A stretch of 64,000 bases of DNA, taken from the NCBI RefSeq assembly GCF_000165425.1, contig NW_001799289.1:373342-437341 (forward strand). Reading direction: 5' to 3'. Source of the DNA: Paramecium tetraurelia (lineage: Eukaryota; Ciliophora; Oligohymenophorea; Peniculida; Parameciidae). Each line of letters starts with the position of its first letter. Position 1 is the stretch's first letter. The position numbers and the translations under genes are program-made. Of the stretch, positions 49,248 through 60,549 are shown one piece after another. Under the pieces are notes generated by a model. The model was not told where the DNA came from and searched no databases. It saw only the letters and a program-made list of their open reading frames with translations.

Positions 49248-49659
49248 ATGAATTAAGTTGAACCTTTTGGCATTAGAGTAATACCTATTAAGTGGGTGTT
49301 AAAATTTGAGCCACCCATTATAGGGTTGGTTTACAAGCAGCATCAGAAGGAGAAGAAAAAGCATCTCTACTAGATTTCATTGAATAATCTGATATTTTTG
49401 ACAAATCCAGAAGACATTGTGAATCAAATAATTTATGAACATCCTGTTTATTTGAATAGGAAATTCATAAAGCATGAGCAAGTAATAGGATGTGTTTTTA
49501 TGAATCTAGCTCATCGGATTAGTGCGTAAATTGCTGGATTATAAAAGTCAGAAGTTATAGGAAATGGTAGAGTTTATGGAAGATCATTTGGTTGAGTATG
49601 ACGATGCAGATTCAGATTAGGAAGAAAAATACACAACTAATAAGAACTACTCTTTTTGA
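49248..49659 (+). CDS. CEP19-like centrosomal/basal-body protein
   Basis: One 28-base intron (49482-49509) gives exactly 127 residues. The layout matches CEP19: an N-terminal IRVIPIKWVLKFEPPIIGLV, equivalent to the family's R-x-x-P-P-x-I-x-L-x-Y; a central NNLIFLTNPEDIVNQIIYEH; then YLNRKFIKHEQLIGLVRKLL, like the family's helix with Q-L-x-x-L; and an acidic tail. CEP19 docks RABL2 to initiate intraflagellar transport at basal bodies, which suits a ciliate. The gene begins 16 bases after the pseudokinase stop. The assignment rests on pattern and length. Confidence 0.6.
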
Positions 49660-49735
49660 TTTTTAATTTTATATAATTAGCTGATACGTAAAATCTAAAT
49701 ATGTATTTAACTAATACAAAATATATATTCTTAAA

Positions 49736-49978
49736 TCAAAAGACAGAGCAACATTGTTGTTTTTCTGTGATTTTCACTTGATTGTATCGAAGATCTCTTT
49801 GTTACTGAATAATCAAATATCTCCATTTGTTTCTGGTTAGATTCTGCAAATCTCTCTCACTGCTGATGCTGCTGCGAGTCCTCAGCTTAGTCTAATTCCT
49901 GGATTCTTGGATTTCAGTTGAAAAGCTGACGTTTGGCTTTCTCGGACTTGCTGAATTTCTGAAACAAGATTTATTCAT
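49736..49978 (-). CDS. Small basic protein, uncertain
   Basis: An ATG-initiated frame of 80 residues under the ciliate code, rich in Ser, Arg and Asn (SFSTEIQESRNQTKLRTRSS, then WRYLIIQQQRDLRYNQ). It lies downstream of the proteasome gene on the same strand, 44 bases after that gene's stop. It is intronless. Composition is more protein-like than typical AT-rich shadow frames, but no homology is apparent. Confidence 0.4.
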
Positions 49979-50022
49979 TAAATTTGAAAATACTGGAATA
50001 TAATATTTATATGAATGTAAAC

Positions 50023-50746
50023 TCATTTGACTGGGACATCTTTATAATCAATAAATTCTCGTTCGATTTTGTCTTTGGTTACATTAAGGTAGTCTAATGA
50101 TTCCACCTGATGAGCCATCTCTAAACATGGCATGAGCTACTGCGTGTAAGACGAAGGTTCTCGCTTCTTGAAATGACATGTTTTCCTTAACACATAATTT
50201 GATTCAACATACTTTGGTAATTGGAATCACAGAATCCCCAAATAAATGTACTTCCAGATCCACCGATACTCCATTTCTGCTCAATGACTGATCCTCCCAA
50301 AGGCAATGTGAATATCTATGGACCTTTGTATGGATCCCATCCAGCAACGATGATGGAAGCTGACATTGAGCTTGGCATATTCATAAATTATATACTCCTT
50401 GTATTCGTATAAGAAGTTTCTGAAGAGATTTGCAGCAGTGGCCACAGCTGGCAATCTACCTAATTCTTATGCATGTGCATCTACATAGTATCGAACGTGT
50501 TTAGTAATTATTTATGTGTCTGCAGCTGCGCCACTTCTCAGACAAAATATTCTATCATGAATATAATCGATTTTATCAGCACATCTATCTGCAACAAATT
50601 GGCTTTGAATTATTTATAGATCATTACCCAGAAGATGTACGACTATCAGCTCCAATGATTAATCCACCATCATAAATGACAGCCATGATAGTTGTGCCTG
50701 TAGTTTCTGGTTCGAATTTGGATGATAAAATGTCTGTGTAATTCAT
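50023..50746 (-). CDS. 20S proteasome subunit beta1, frame broken near the 3' end
   Basis: The sequence begins with a short propeptide ([15 protein letters not shown]). The catalytic Thr follows in [20 protein letters not shown], then [16 protein letters not shown] with the catalytic Lys, [51 protein letters not shown] and the C-terminal [20 protein letters not shown]. This is the caspase-like beta1 (PSMB6) type. Introns 50603-50627 and 50371-50395 are clean. The third (50186-50212) leaves the frame one base off, and a second misfit lies near 50085-50100, before [15 protein letters not shown]. Either the assembly has small errors or this is a fading paralogue. Confidence 0.85.
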
Positions 50747-50906
50747 TATTTTAAATATTTTTAAGATTAGTATTAAATGGAACTTTATAATATATGTAGT
50801 ACAAATATATATTAAAATAATAATGAATAAATTCATAAAGATAGGCTAACCATTTAAATAGAAACCGGTTAGAATTTATATTAAGAAAGAGGACTTAAGT
50901 AGTTGC

Positions 50907-52104
50907 TCAGACATACTCTATAAATTAATTCGAATAGTACTTTTAGGAAGGTTAATCGTATTCGCCTGTGAAAAAAGGATGGGCCAAACAATCCTCAGCA
51001 CTATATCTTAGGTTGGGATCCTAATTCAACATTTGCAATAACAGATCCTTGGCGTTCTTATCTTTTATGTGAGAACTTATCTTCATTCGGCCAGCCATGT
51101 TTTCATTAAGATTATTATAAATTCCTTTCCCGGTCAACAATTTGTGGAAAATGACTCCAATGCTGAAGATATCACTTTTAGATGTTATTGCCTGATTCAA
51201 AAAAACCTCAGGTGCTATATAACCGCCAGTTCCAGAACGGATATTTGTGGCCTCCCCTATTTGAGATAATCCGAAATCGATGATCTTCACTGTTCCATCC
51301 TGAGTTATCAAGACATTATCGTATTTTAAATCCTTGTGGATTATTTTGTGAGAGTGTAAATGATTGACACCTAAATTTATATTACGTATTTAATTACCTT
51401 CCAATAATTATTAAAGGATAGGTCTTAATATATTTATAGGTAATCTTTTTTTACTGTACTCATTTTATAAATCCCCTAATGATTGTTCGTGGAAGTCCAT
51501 CAGTAAATACACTTAAAGCTCGTCCTTATAGAACTCATCCGAATGAAGTAGATTGACATGAGGTTTTTGATTTAGCATTTGATTAACTAATAACTCCACA
51601 TTAGACTAAGAATAAGAATTCGCTTTTACATCATTGTCTTATAGAACTTTGATCACTTTTTAATTTTCGCCCCGTAACACTTGAAAAATCTAATGAGTTT
51701 ATTTAATAATATTTACTTCACAATGCTCTGTCTTCTTTATCCACTTTTTAAACGAAACCTCTTTCTCCCAATTAAAAAATCCAATTCTACCCCTTAATAC
51801 ACTCCTTAGTTCAGTGAGATTATGAGACTCACCCTAAAATTAATACAGTCTCTATCCGTATTGACATAATGTGAAACCCTTTAAATAATTGCTCTGGCAC
51901 CTAAACTGTGCTCAAAGATTCATACATGTCATAATCCCACTCAATGCAATAGTTGGTCTCAATAAAATCCAACATTTTTTCCTATCGGCCTTCGAATCCC
52001 ACGAAACCTTCGATTATCAATTTCTCTTAGTATACTTTCACAATAACCTCTGATTAAGTTCTTGAGATCTAGAAGAATGGAGATTGAAATATTGGCAAAA
52101 ACAT
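50907..52104 (-). CDS. Serine/threonine protein kinase with non-RD catalytic loop
   Basis: Introns 51805-51832 and 51371-51397 give exactly 380 residues. The first 110 residues are beta-rich and look like the PH-type N-terminal region common in Paramecium kinases (VIVKVYQEKLIIEGFVGFEG, RGRIGFFNWEKEVSFKKWIK). The kinase domain has a weak glycine loop (QVLRGENQKVIKVL), a catalytic loop HKDLKYDNVLI (Lys replaces the Arg of HRD), intact IIDFGLSQIGE, GTGGYIAPEV and SDIFSIGVIFHKLLTG. The catalytic Asp, Asn and DFG are present, so it is probably active without activation-loop phosphorylation. The substrate is unknown. Confidence 0.8.
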
Positions 52105-52321
52105 ATTCAAGAAAGATTTAATTACACAATTAATTCCTCTATACATTACGAATTTAAACACAAAAAATCTTAATACTTCTTATCAATATATTATCACTAA
52201 TTTATCAACTATTCAGTTTATTGGTTCCCATCATCCTCTCCAGGAGTGTTATCATCTGAATCAACTCAATTCGCATCATATACTTACTATCTACCAAAAG
52301 TACATTTGTATTGCATTATTT

Positions 52322-53180
52322 TCATCTTAGTTACATTACTAAAAATATGGAATCTATAAACTTGGTCCATTGATTCTTCTCCACCCTTCCATACCATTCC
52401 TTATATTCAATATAAAATCTATTTTAATCTTGATTTATCAGATTTCTAAAATACTTCTTGGTACTCATTGCAAAGACCAGTAAATTGATGTAAATATGAT
52501 TAATTTCAAAATCTATCTGTCTCTCTTAAAGCTGTCCTAGACCCTTCTAGAATTCATTTCCATCTATGCTTTTATCTTTATTAAAAGAACTCTGGTGTAA
52601 TAGAGGGCTAAATTTTTGATTATTTAAATCCTTATAATTTCTCAAAGAAAAGGACTGATCGAATTATATACATCTAAAAACCTGCCATTTTGGTTGTCTT
52701 ATCACTCTATTTACACTTTTGGATAACAAAAGACTAAACCAGTATTCATTTTCTTTTTTTAGAACACTCTAATGCAATATTTAATTACAATGATTTCACA
52801 GGGATTCATTCATTCTTATACTCTTGTTGCAGTTTCCGATTGAATTGTGTAATTTTTCTAAGTTTTTAGAATTTAGGATTTAATCTATATCTCATCTAAA
52901 ATAGTGAATTTTATCTTGAATTCCTCATATCTTAATCCAAAAAGAGCCAAAACCTTATTTTGATTCAATATTAAATGGAAATTTATATTGTATTAGATTT
53001 TGATATGATGACATCTAATGATGATTTCCATCTATTTTTGAAATTGCCTGTGTTATAATTTATGTATTTCATGCCTTTGAAATATTATTTATCTTAGCGG
53101 ATAGTGAAGCTATTCAATTTTTGGATACTGAAATGAATAAACTTATTTGTTGAGTTTATATCCGAAGACAATTAATTTAA
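52322..53180 (-). CDS. Hypothetical protein with unresolved exons
   Basis: Three protein-like open blocks on the minus strand belong together but do not join cleanly. One is an N-terminal block (SSDINSTNKFIHFSIQKLNS, KYINYNTGNFKNRWKSS) with no ATG. Next is a middle block from about 53031 (KVLALFGLRYEEFKIKFTIL). Last is a block ending at TGA 52322-52324 with FNKDKSIDGNEFQKGLGQL, which resembles one degenerate EF-hand loop. The middle and last blocks fit in phase only across an unusually long 53-base intron. It may be a gene damaged by errors or mutation. Sequence after the stop (DSKYMMRIELIQMITLLERM) could be a last exon. Confidence 0.35.
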
Positions 53181-53234
53181 TGTGACAATTTCTTTAATAT
53201 TAATTTAATATATATATAAATAAAATTAAAATAT

Positions 53235-54383
53235 TCACAAAACAGTATCATCATTTCTTGCACTTTCAAATTAATCATAAGTATTATTGTAATAATTCTG
53301 CTTATTTGTGAAGCTTTTGCATATGTTTTTATTTCTGATAAATAAAAATATTGCAATAATGGCTGATAGAAAATAGATTATGGTTTTGTGTTATGTAAAT
53401 GATTCGTAATTAGAATGAGCGTATCTCAAAATGATGTAATTAATTAGAACAACGGCATCGTAGTTAATGTATTTAATTGTCCGTGATATCTTTGGATCGA
53501 TTTCTCGAAATATGTAAATGAATATGGTAAATTACACGATAAATATGATTGGGATGAATATGGATGCCACCAAAAATACTGCCAATTAATCAAATAGGAA
53601 CAGCCCACTGATAGCAACATTCAATATCAGAAGTGACTCGCTGGTATATTGAATATGGCGAATTAATGGCAGGAAGTAGAAGGGGTATAAGAATAGGATG
53701 ATATATCTTGCCAAGGAGGAGGTGAATGCTCCTACAAATGTATTGAGGTTGATTGTTGTTAACAGGATCTACAAGAATAGTATCAATATTATGACAGCCA
53801 TGCGAGCAGTGCACAGATGTTTGATCACGATGAAGTAATTAGTTGTAGGCAATGACCTGCATCTTAAGCGTAAGGTTGATAAAGAGACTATGAGGAGGAA
53901 GAGGAAGTATTTGAAATATTTTAAATTCATGAATAGCTGAGCCAATTCAAGGTAACTCTTATAAATATAGATGAGTACTTCCCAAATACGTAGCAATAGG
54001 TCAGGGCTTGAACCGCTCTTTCTCTAAATAGATACAAAGTGTGACCAATGACTAATAGAATCAAACTGTCATATGTCATTTTATAAATGCTAGATACAAA
54101 AACCACATGAGTTGTACTGCTTAGGAAGTAGATGCTGAATAGATTCATAATTACACATATAAAGATGCACCATACCCTGCCTTTCATCCATTAATTGATA
54201 AATACCTATTTTCGCGAACATCAATCCAAATAGAATGGTGAGTAGCCACAAGTAATTAGGTTAAAGAGAGCTGTAAAAATCCATATCAACACTTCTGATT
54301 CGTAGATACATTGCTGTTAACAAAACAATCAAGTAATCTAAGAAAATATATTTTTTTCTTCTCCTTGTTATTGATTTTAACAT
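53235..54383 (-). CDS. Polytopic membrane protein, unknown family
   Basis: Introns 54181-54205 and 53958-53989 give exactly 363 residues from ATG 54383. Most of the length is hydrophobic, with seven or more membrane segments, for example YLWLLTILFGLMFAKIG, VWCIFICVIMNLFSIYF, MAVIILILFLQILLTTI, LILNVAISGLFLF, FIPIIFIVQFTIFIYIF and IIYFLSAIIAIFLFI. The N-terminus is basic (MLKSITRRRKKYIF). It resembles the TMEM-type or GPCR-like multi-pass proteins of ciliates, but no family signature is evident. The start lies 33 bases from the end of the upstream kinase gene on the same strand. Confidence 0.7.
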
Positions 54384-54416
54384 AATATTTAATATTTATT
54401 TATTAATTGTGAAAAT

Positions 54417-55660
54417 TCATAATTTGAATATATTAGGATGTTTAAGAATGCCTGTGGGATTGGGTGATTTGCTTCTCGCTCTCGGACTGGCAGAGGGTCT
54501 AGCTTTACGAATATTTCCTTCTGATGGTATCTATAGAAACATTTGTTTCTGTTGAGCAGTTCTTTGATCTGTATTTACCCAAGGATGATATTCCACATCT
54601 GTAATACGATATCTTTATTCGTTGTTCTTCTCCAACATTTGATTCAACAAACCGATAACTTCCTCACTCAAATTATTGGGTGGGAATTGCAATTCCTTGG
54701 ATATTATGTTATTAATTATATCTTGTTGAGTTTTCCCATTGAAAGGAACATTCCCGAACAACATTTTATACAATATTATCCCCATGGCCCAGATATCCAC
54801 AGAAGTGCTCACTCTGGTCACTCTACCTGCAAGAATCTCGGGAGCCATGTAATGCAAACTACCAATATTCACATGATCAGTATTTGTTGGACATTGAATT
54901 CCAGCTATACCAAAATCTATGGCCTTTAATTCATCCGAATCAGCTGAAACTGAATAACAAATTCTCCAATTTCAAGTCCCGATGAACTACATTCTTTTAA
55001 TGACAATACGAAATTGCACAAACTATCTATCTGAAATATTTGCATGCCTCTTCCTCTGAAAATCTCCCTCCTTTCTACTTCAATCTATCACTCAACTCAC
55101 CGCCTTCCAAATATTCCATTATCACAGCCATTTAAGTATTTTTTAATGCATATGAATTATACACTTTTACTATGTTTTTGTGACTCAAAGAACGAAGAAC
55201 TTCTGCTTCTCGAAAATTTAGTTCTATGTCCTAAGCATTTCCTATCATTTTTATAATCTTTATTGCAACCAATTCACCTGTGATCCTATGCTTAGCAAGT
55301 GTCACACACCCAAAACCTCCTTCTCCCAATTATTTTATCGTTTCATATTATGAGAATGGCGAATAAGGATCAAATTCATCTGAAATTCAATTACTTAATA
55401 ATACCTCCTCGAGAAGCATAGAAAGATTATCCGTCCTTAAAAAACTTTACATCATCATCAAAGATCTCTACACCTTATTATGTAAACAACCTCATCTCCT
55501 TAAATTTCCCAAATCTCTAATCTAGTTGTGTTTAAATATCATTCCATGTTGTATTCTATGCAATCTTCAAATCTGTGTACTTTGAAGAATCCCCATTCAA
55601 ATATATACGAATGGCTTTTACAAAGCACAAAGGAAAATCATCATATTCTTCGTACATCAT
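54417..55660 (-). CDS. Doublecortin-like domain fused to a CAMK-type protein kinase, one frame break
   Basis: Residues 1-100 match the doublecortin (DCX) fold: FVKAIRIYLNGDSSKYTDLK, WNDIQTQLDQRFGKFKEMRL, FTQQGVEIFDDDVKFFKDGQ and FYASRGG. After an intron (55380-55404) a kinase domain follows: LGEGGFGCVTLAKH, VAIKIIKM, MEYLEGGELSDRL, VVHRDLKLENLL, AIDFGIAGI, LHYMAPEIL and VDIWAMGIILYKML. DCX domains bind microtubules, and DCX-kinase fusions occur in animal DCLK proteins, so a microtubule-localised kinase is inferred. Near 54941-54958, between the HRD and DFG motifs, the frame shifts by one base; removing one T gives exactly 406 codons. The Ser/Arg-rich C-terminus is SASPRARSKSPNPTGILKH. Confidence 0.8.
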
Positions 55661-56554
55661 AAGTTAATTAAATTTGTTTCAACAGAAATTTATTTTATCA
55701 TCCCTTCACAACCTCCTCGCTGCTCCTCCTTACCACCCTTTGCCATCTTTACTCCTCAGTCCTGCCTTTATTACTTCCACTTTATATTCAAAAACAATTC
55801 AAATAAATCTCAAACCAAAATAACATTATCTATGTCTATCCCCATCATTTTGAGGGTAACTCTTGACAATTATAGAATTTGAATAACAAAATTAAGACTT
55901 TTTTTAGATTGTAATATAAATATGAACTATTTTAACAATAAATCTATTTTTAAATCTAATTACTAATAAATAGGACCTGATTTGTAAATCCTTAAATCAT
56001 GATTACAAATCAATTTCCAATACAAAATTCAATTGAAAGAACTTCCAAAATTGAAGTGATTCGCTCACTACAAAAATTAATCGTCTTAAATTGCCACTAC
56101 AAAAACTTGATAATATTAGATTGATTTTGAATACACTTATTCAAGTTATTAAGACTTAGTTATTTCGATTAATAATGTAAAAAATTAAGATTATCGATAT
56201 TTTAACAATTGATCTAATATATTAAAAATAATACCTCTGTTTATATTACTCAATTCATTAATCATCAATACAAAGCAAACTTATAACTTAAAAAACAATT
56301 TAGAATTAATAAAATTTGCAATTCAAAGGATGAAATTCTTTCAAAAATATATAGTAGATCGTTCTAAAATCTAATAGCATTATAATTATATATTATATTG
56401 ATATAGTATTAAATTCTTAAATAAATTGAATTAAATTTTAAATTATGAGAACTAAAGAAAATATATGAATCAAATTTTAGAAATCTTGTATTAATATAAC
56501 AAATATTTAAAACGCCATGAAGATTTTATTATAGATTCATTAATTATGATACTT
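55661..56554. other. Intergenic region with a GC-richer purine-biased patch
   Basis: About 890 bases between two minus-strand kinase genes. Most is AT-rich and empty. Around 55690-55780 the minus strand has a patch much richer in G than its surroundings that opens with ATG and reads MAKGGKEEQRGGCEGM before running on for about 15 codons to a TGA. It lies just upstream of the DCX-kinase start and could be a small upstream frame or an unrecognised first exon. Confidence 0.4.
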
Positions 56555-58109
56555 TCATTTTTATTAAACTTCTTGCTCCTAGTTCTCTTCACCATTTTTA
56601 TGAAGAACTTCTATCATTCTAGAAATGATTTCTTTGAACTTTAGGTAATTTCCTTATTATTTGGTAATTATCAATTTAATCATCTCATCTTCGCAATCAA
56701 AAATCTCTAGTTAAAATTAGATGGTTTCATTTAGAGAGTCTTCAGCTTCGAAGTTGATCTTAGAGTAATTATAATTAATATACCTTATATTTGGTTTCAG
56801 GGAACTTAACCACCTTGGAATTGAATACATCACAATGCTTTAACAAAAAGCAGAATACAAAATTTGGATCTTGATAAAGTAAGATTTCATTTGGTAATCC
56901 TGTAACAACACCTTTATTTAATATTTTTTTGTCCAAATCCAAGTTATATTATTCAATGATAGCAGTGAAATTTTCTTGTTCAGTTTCTCCGACTATGCTC
57001 CTAAATTTGCCAACTTGATTTCCTAAGATATAAGGATGGAAATACTATTTGGCTTTGCCTTTTAGGTTTCTAGTTTCAGTTTGGTTGCCTAAGCCAAAGC
57101 TTTAATTTTTGCCAATCTTTATTGAAATTCATATTAAATCTACTATAGAGTAGCCACTGGTCCATTTGTCCATGGATGCTGCAAGCATTAATCTAAGGTG
57201 AATCTCTTATCTGGATCTGGAGCCAACATTCCTTCCATCAAGTTTCTAAAAAATATAATTGATTTGATAGTACACGAAATCTTAGGTGAACTAAATGTTA
57301 TGATTATTCTGACTATGGTTCATCCAGAATTTATTATTATTATTGGTCATTAAGTATTTATAATAACCATCTTTTTCAGTAGCTCTTTCGAAGGGTGGAG
57401 TTCCAACATGAAGAATAAACATAATCACTCCAAAAGAAAATATATCTGCTTTGGTTCCGTTATATGGACGATTTGCCTCTAATTCAGGAGCCTAATATCC
57501 TAAATGTTATGAGAAGGATTAATACCAGGAGTCCCAAGAATTGTAGTTAATTTTGCTGCTTCCATTATTTTAGCAAATCCAAAATCAGCAATTTTAAGAT
57601 TGAAATTCGCATCCAATAAGACATTCTCCAATTTCAAATCTCTATGACAAATTCCTTTGTTTTCCATAAAACTCATAGCAGACAAGAACTATCTAAAGTA
57701 ATATCTTTAAGCTTCTGGAGCAAAAGGTCCAGAGGTTGCGACGTATTCATAGAGTTCTCCATTAGAGGCTAATTCCAAAACCATACAAACACGTGATTCG
57801 ACTTATCCATTTTTTTTCTATTTAAATATTTGAGATATAATACTCTATAAAGATAAGCATCGCCAAAATCAATGAGGTTGATTATATTAGGGTGATTCAT
57901 TAAATTGAGAATTTTAATTTCATTAACAAGTGTCTTGATGTTTTAAGCTGTATTGTGCTTCTTCTTGAAAATTTTGATGGCCACTCGCTTTCCATCTTTC
58001 TCACCTAACTTGACTCTAGCAAACTTAAATAAAGAGATTACTTTGAATGATAGCCTTCGCCCAATTTCTCAATTATGTTGTACTCTCCACATTAGCTGTA
58101 TTTTTGCAT
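56555..58109 (-). CDS. CAMK/SNF1-type protein kinase, KA1-like C-terminus
   Basis: The kinase domain begins near the N-terminus: YNIIEKLGEGYHS, FARVKLGEKDGKRVAIKIF, MVLELASNGELYEYV, GICHRDLKLENVLLD, IADFGFAKI, GTPGYQAPELEANRPY and DIFSFGVIMFILHVG. Introns are 57818-57843, 57500-57525, 57246-57273, 57023-57045 and 56759-56783. A further 18-base intron near 58022-58039 fits only if one G is missing before it; adding one base gives exactly 470 codons. The C-terminal domain (VGKFRSIVGETEQENFTAII, KHCDVFNSKVVKFPETKYK) has the strand pattern of KA1-like regions of SNF1/MARK-type kinases; that is inference. All catalytic residues are present. Confidence 0.82.
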
Positions 58110-58289
58110 AATTTTTAATATATGTATAAAAATTAAATCTTATAATTTATATATATAGATTTAAATGGTAAAATTATAGAATTTGCAATCATAAGATAAA
58201 TTTTGAACTTATCATAGGGTTTAGAACTATAATTTATATTATTAGGTAATTGCACTCAATTAATCTGAGTAACTAAGTAAGGCAACACT

Positions 58290-58571
58290 TCATTTTTGTC
58301 TGTTTCTTTAATCTTCGGTTTTCAGACTTAACCATAATATATTCTATTTATACCACATAATACACAATTAAATAACTTCACGATGATAAAGGTGGTTGGC
58401 TATTTGATTGAGTTTTGAATGTGATTGCCTCCATTTCTTGTTCCTATGATCTCGAGGAGGACTTCTCTAATACAGATAAGTACAGAGGCATAGATTTTTT
58501 TATAAGCATTCTTAATACAACGTATTTGATATTAGTAGAATTATTACCAAGAGGAGCGAGAAGTATAGCAT
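58290..58571 (-). CDS. Small protein with N-terminal hydrophobic segment, uncertain
   Basis: ATG 58571 begins MLYFSLLLVIILLISNTLYQ, a signal peptide or membrane anchor. A Cys/Tyr stretch (ECLQKNLCLCTYLYQRS) and a basic tail follow; 93 residues, no intron. It follows the aspartyl protease gene by 32 bases on the same strand. A longer frame on the opposite strand overlaps it but is hydrophobic in the manner of shadow frames. No family is recognised. Confidence 0.4.
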
Positions 58572-58603
58572 ATTATTATTATGAGAAGTGCTTCGAAATT
58601 AAT

Positions 58604-59659
58604 TCAATTTATCCCTTTCTAAAATTATTTTTATATCTTACAATAATAAATGGATTTAGCAATGCCAATTTAAAATGTAGTAATATCATAATGGATGTAA
58701 TACTTTTACAAGAATACAATACCCAATACAAGCACATCAGTGTTATCTATATCTATCTATTGCAAATTTAATAAGCATTTATGCTACAAATAGTAATTGT
58801 ACTCACAACTCGCAATGTAATCTTGCGGTAAGAGCGTTAAACTAAGATTACTATCAATATTAATATTCAATTCAGGAAATGATTATTCATTGTAGGAGCA
58901 CACGATTTCATTGATTTAATTTGATGTTTCCTTTTAACAATTCAGATTATAATTCTCGTTAAAAATAGTAATTAGCTTATTGAATTTATCCCTTGATATT
59001 AAGATTTTTGGTTCTCCACTATCAAATACAATAATTTGGGAAGTTGACTCCAATATTTACTTATTGTTTTTGCCAACAATTTAAACTGAAGAACCTTTTA
59101 CCATCCATTATTATGAGTTGAGAGTTTTTACATATTGTAATTCATTGATATAGTGATGTTTGATAGGTTTTCCAAAAATTAAGATAGATGTCGGTTAACA
59201 ATTCTATTCATTTAATAAAAGTCCAAATTACATCTCATCAATCACTTTGGAATCATACAATTTCTTCAATAAATTATCTTCCTTTGACAGTTGTGATCTG
59301 CTTAATCCAATTGCACCATCAGTAATAATTGAATAGAAATAATCCACCTTTGATGCCTCAATTACTTACAAACTCAGAGATTGATTCATTAGTAAAAATG
59401 TTTGATTGTACTCAACTCCAAAAATTCTGCCTTATGAGTATTCCTTTGTTTCATTATGTGTTGGAATGCACTTCTCACATTGATAGTATGTCTTTCTATT
59501 GGAAGTCTTGCCGAATATCCACATTTCATCATTCCCAGTATCAATCAATAGATTGTAGGTTATATCATTTGCTTGGATGGGCATGCTATAATAATTGTCT
59601 TAGAGGTTTGTCAAATTGACCTCCAAGCAAGTGACTATGGGTATAAACAACATTATCAT
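58604..59659 (-). CDS. Pepsin-like aspartyl protease (A1 family)
   Basis: An uninterrupted frame of exactly 351 residues runs from ATG 59659. A short signal peptide (MIMLFIPIVTCLE) precedes YYSMPIQAND. The first catalytic motif is NLLIDTGNDEMWIFG (DTG); the conserved flap-downstream segment is SIITDGAIGLSRSQLSKED. The second catalytic motif is IIVFDSGEPKILISRDKF (DSG), with the C-terminal LVLGIVFLQKYYIHYD and TTFQIGIAKS. Both catalytic Asp are present. No propeptide of the usual 40 residues is evident. Likely secreted or lysosomal, as for other ciliate cathepsin D-like enzymes. Confidence 0.88.
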
Positions 59660-59815
59660 TTTGTAATTAATTATAATTATATTTGGGGGTTCTCTACTAC
59701 AATTTTTCCTATATCATAGATTTAATTTATTTATTTCTTTAAATTATAAATGATTGTCTGATTGTATTTGATAAATTAAAATTATTAATCACACTTTTTA
59801 TAATTAATTTATCTA

Positions 59816-60270
59816 ATGTAAACTAAAGAGAATAAGTAAAAATTTGCGCTCATTTTTTTAGTTCCACTCTTTCTACAAAATATATCAGATCTGATGGTAT
59901 TCGTAAGTTAAATGATCTAACCAATTACGATACTATACGATAATAGCAGAAAATGTAGATGAAGCTTTCAATGAGCAATCAATATTAAAAAATTCTTGGA
60001 AGATTGCCAGATGCTAAGTTTTTTAATCCGAAATAAGAATCGTATGTCTCCTATCCTTGTTATAATGAGAAATATTTAAAGTTTCCTAAAGAAATTTTAT
60101 GCAAACTAAAAAAAAGAGTAAAAATAAATTTATATCTTTAGACCTAAGATGATGATTGCGATACCGATGAAGAAGTGAAACAACATTCAATAAATCACAA
60201 TGTCACAGAAATTATAAAATCATTATCTTCAATAAATAAAAAAGCATACAATGCATCAGATTATTTATGA
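59816..60270 (+). CDS. Small Lys/Gln-rich protein, unknown
   Basis: ATG 59816, intron 59836-59861 (26 bases), TGA 60268-60270: exactly 142 codons plus stop. A second possible intron at 60118-60141 is 24 bases (a multiple of three, without TGA), so the model could be 8 residues shorter. The protein is basic at first (YIRSDGIRKLNDLTNYDTI) with YVSYPCYNEKYLKFPKEIL and an acidic DDDCDTDEE. No family is recognised. It is divergent from the aspartyl protease, 156 bases apart. Confidence 0.55.
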
Positions 60271-60549
60271 TTAATATTTTCTTAATTTAAATTAGAAGTA
60301 TTATATCTCCTGATTTTGCTTTGCATTCCACTTTCATCCTCAATTATCTTACTGCAAAATTAGTTAAAATATTTATATTCTATTCATTAATCCAGATTTT
60401 AAATTTATTTACCTAATTTTAACGTAATAATTCAAATTAATACTCATGTCAATCCAAAGCATGCTTGTATACTCTCAATAGCCAAATAAATGACTACTAT
60501 TTATGACATTAATATATATTGCATATATAAAATAATAATTAACGAATAT

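Noticed and set aside
54543-54929. Plus-strand frame of 128 codons
   Set aside because: It is antisense to the conserved C-lobe of the DCX kinase.
58415-58771. Plus-strand frame of 118 codons
   Set aside because: It overlaps the 3' end of the aspartyl protease and a small minus-strand frame, and is hydrophobic in the way of AT-rich shadow frames.
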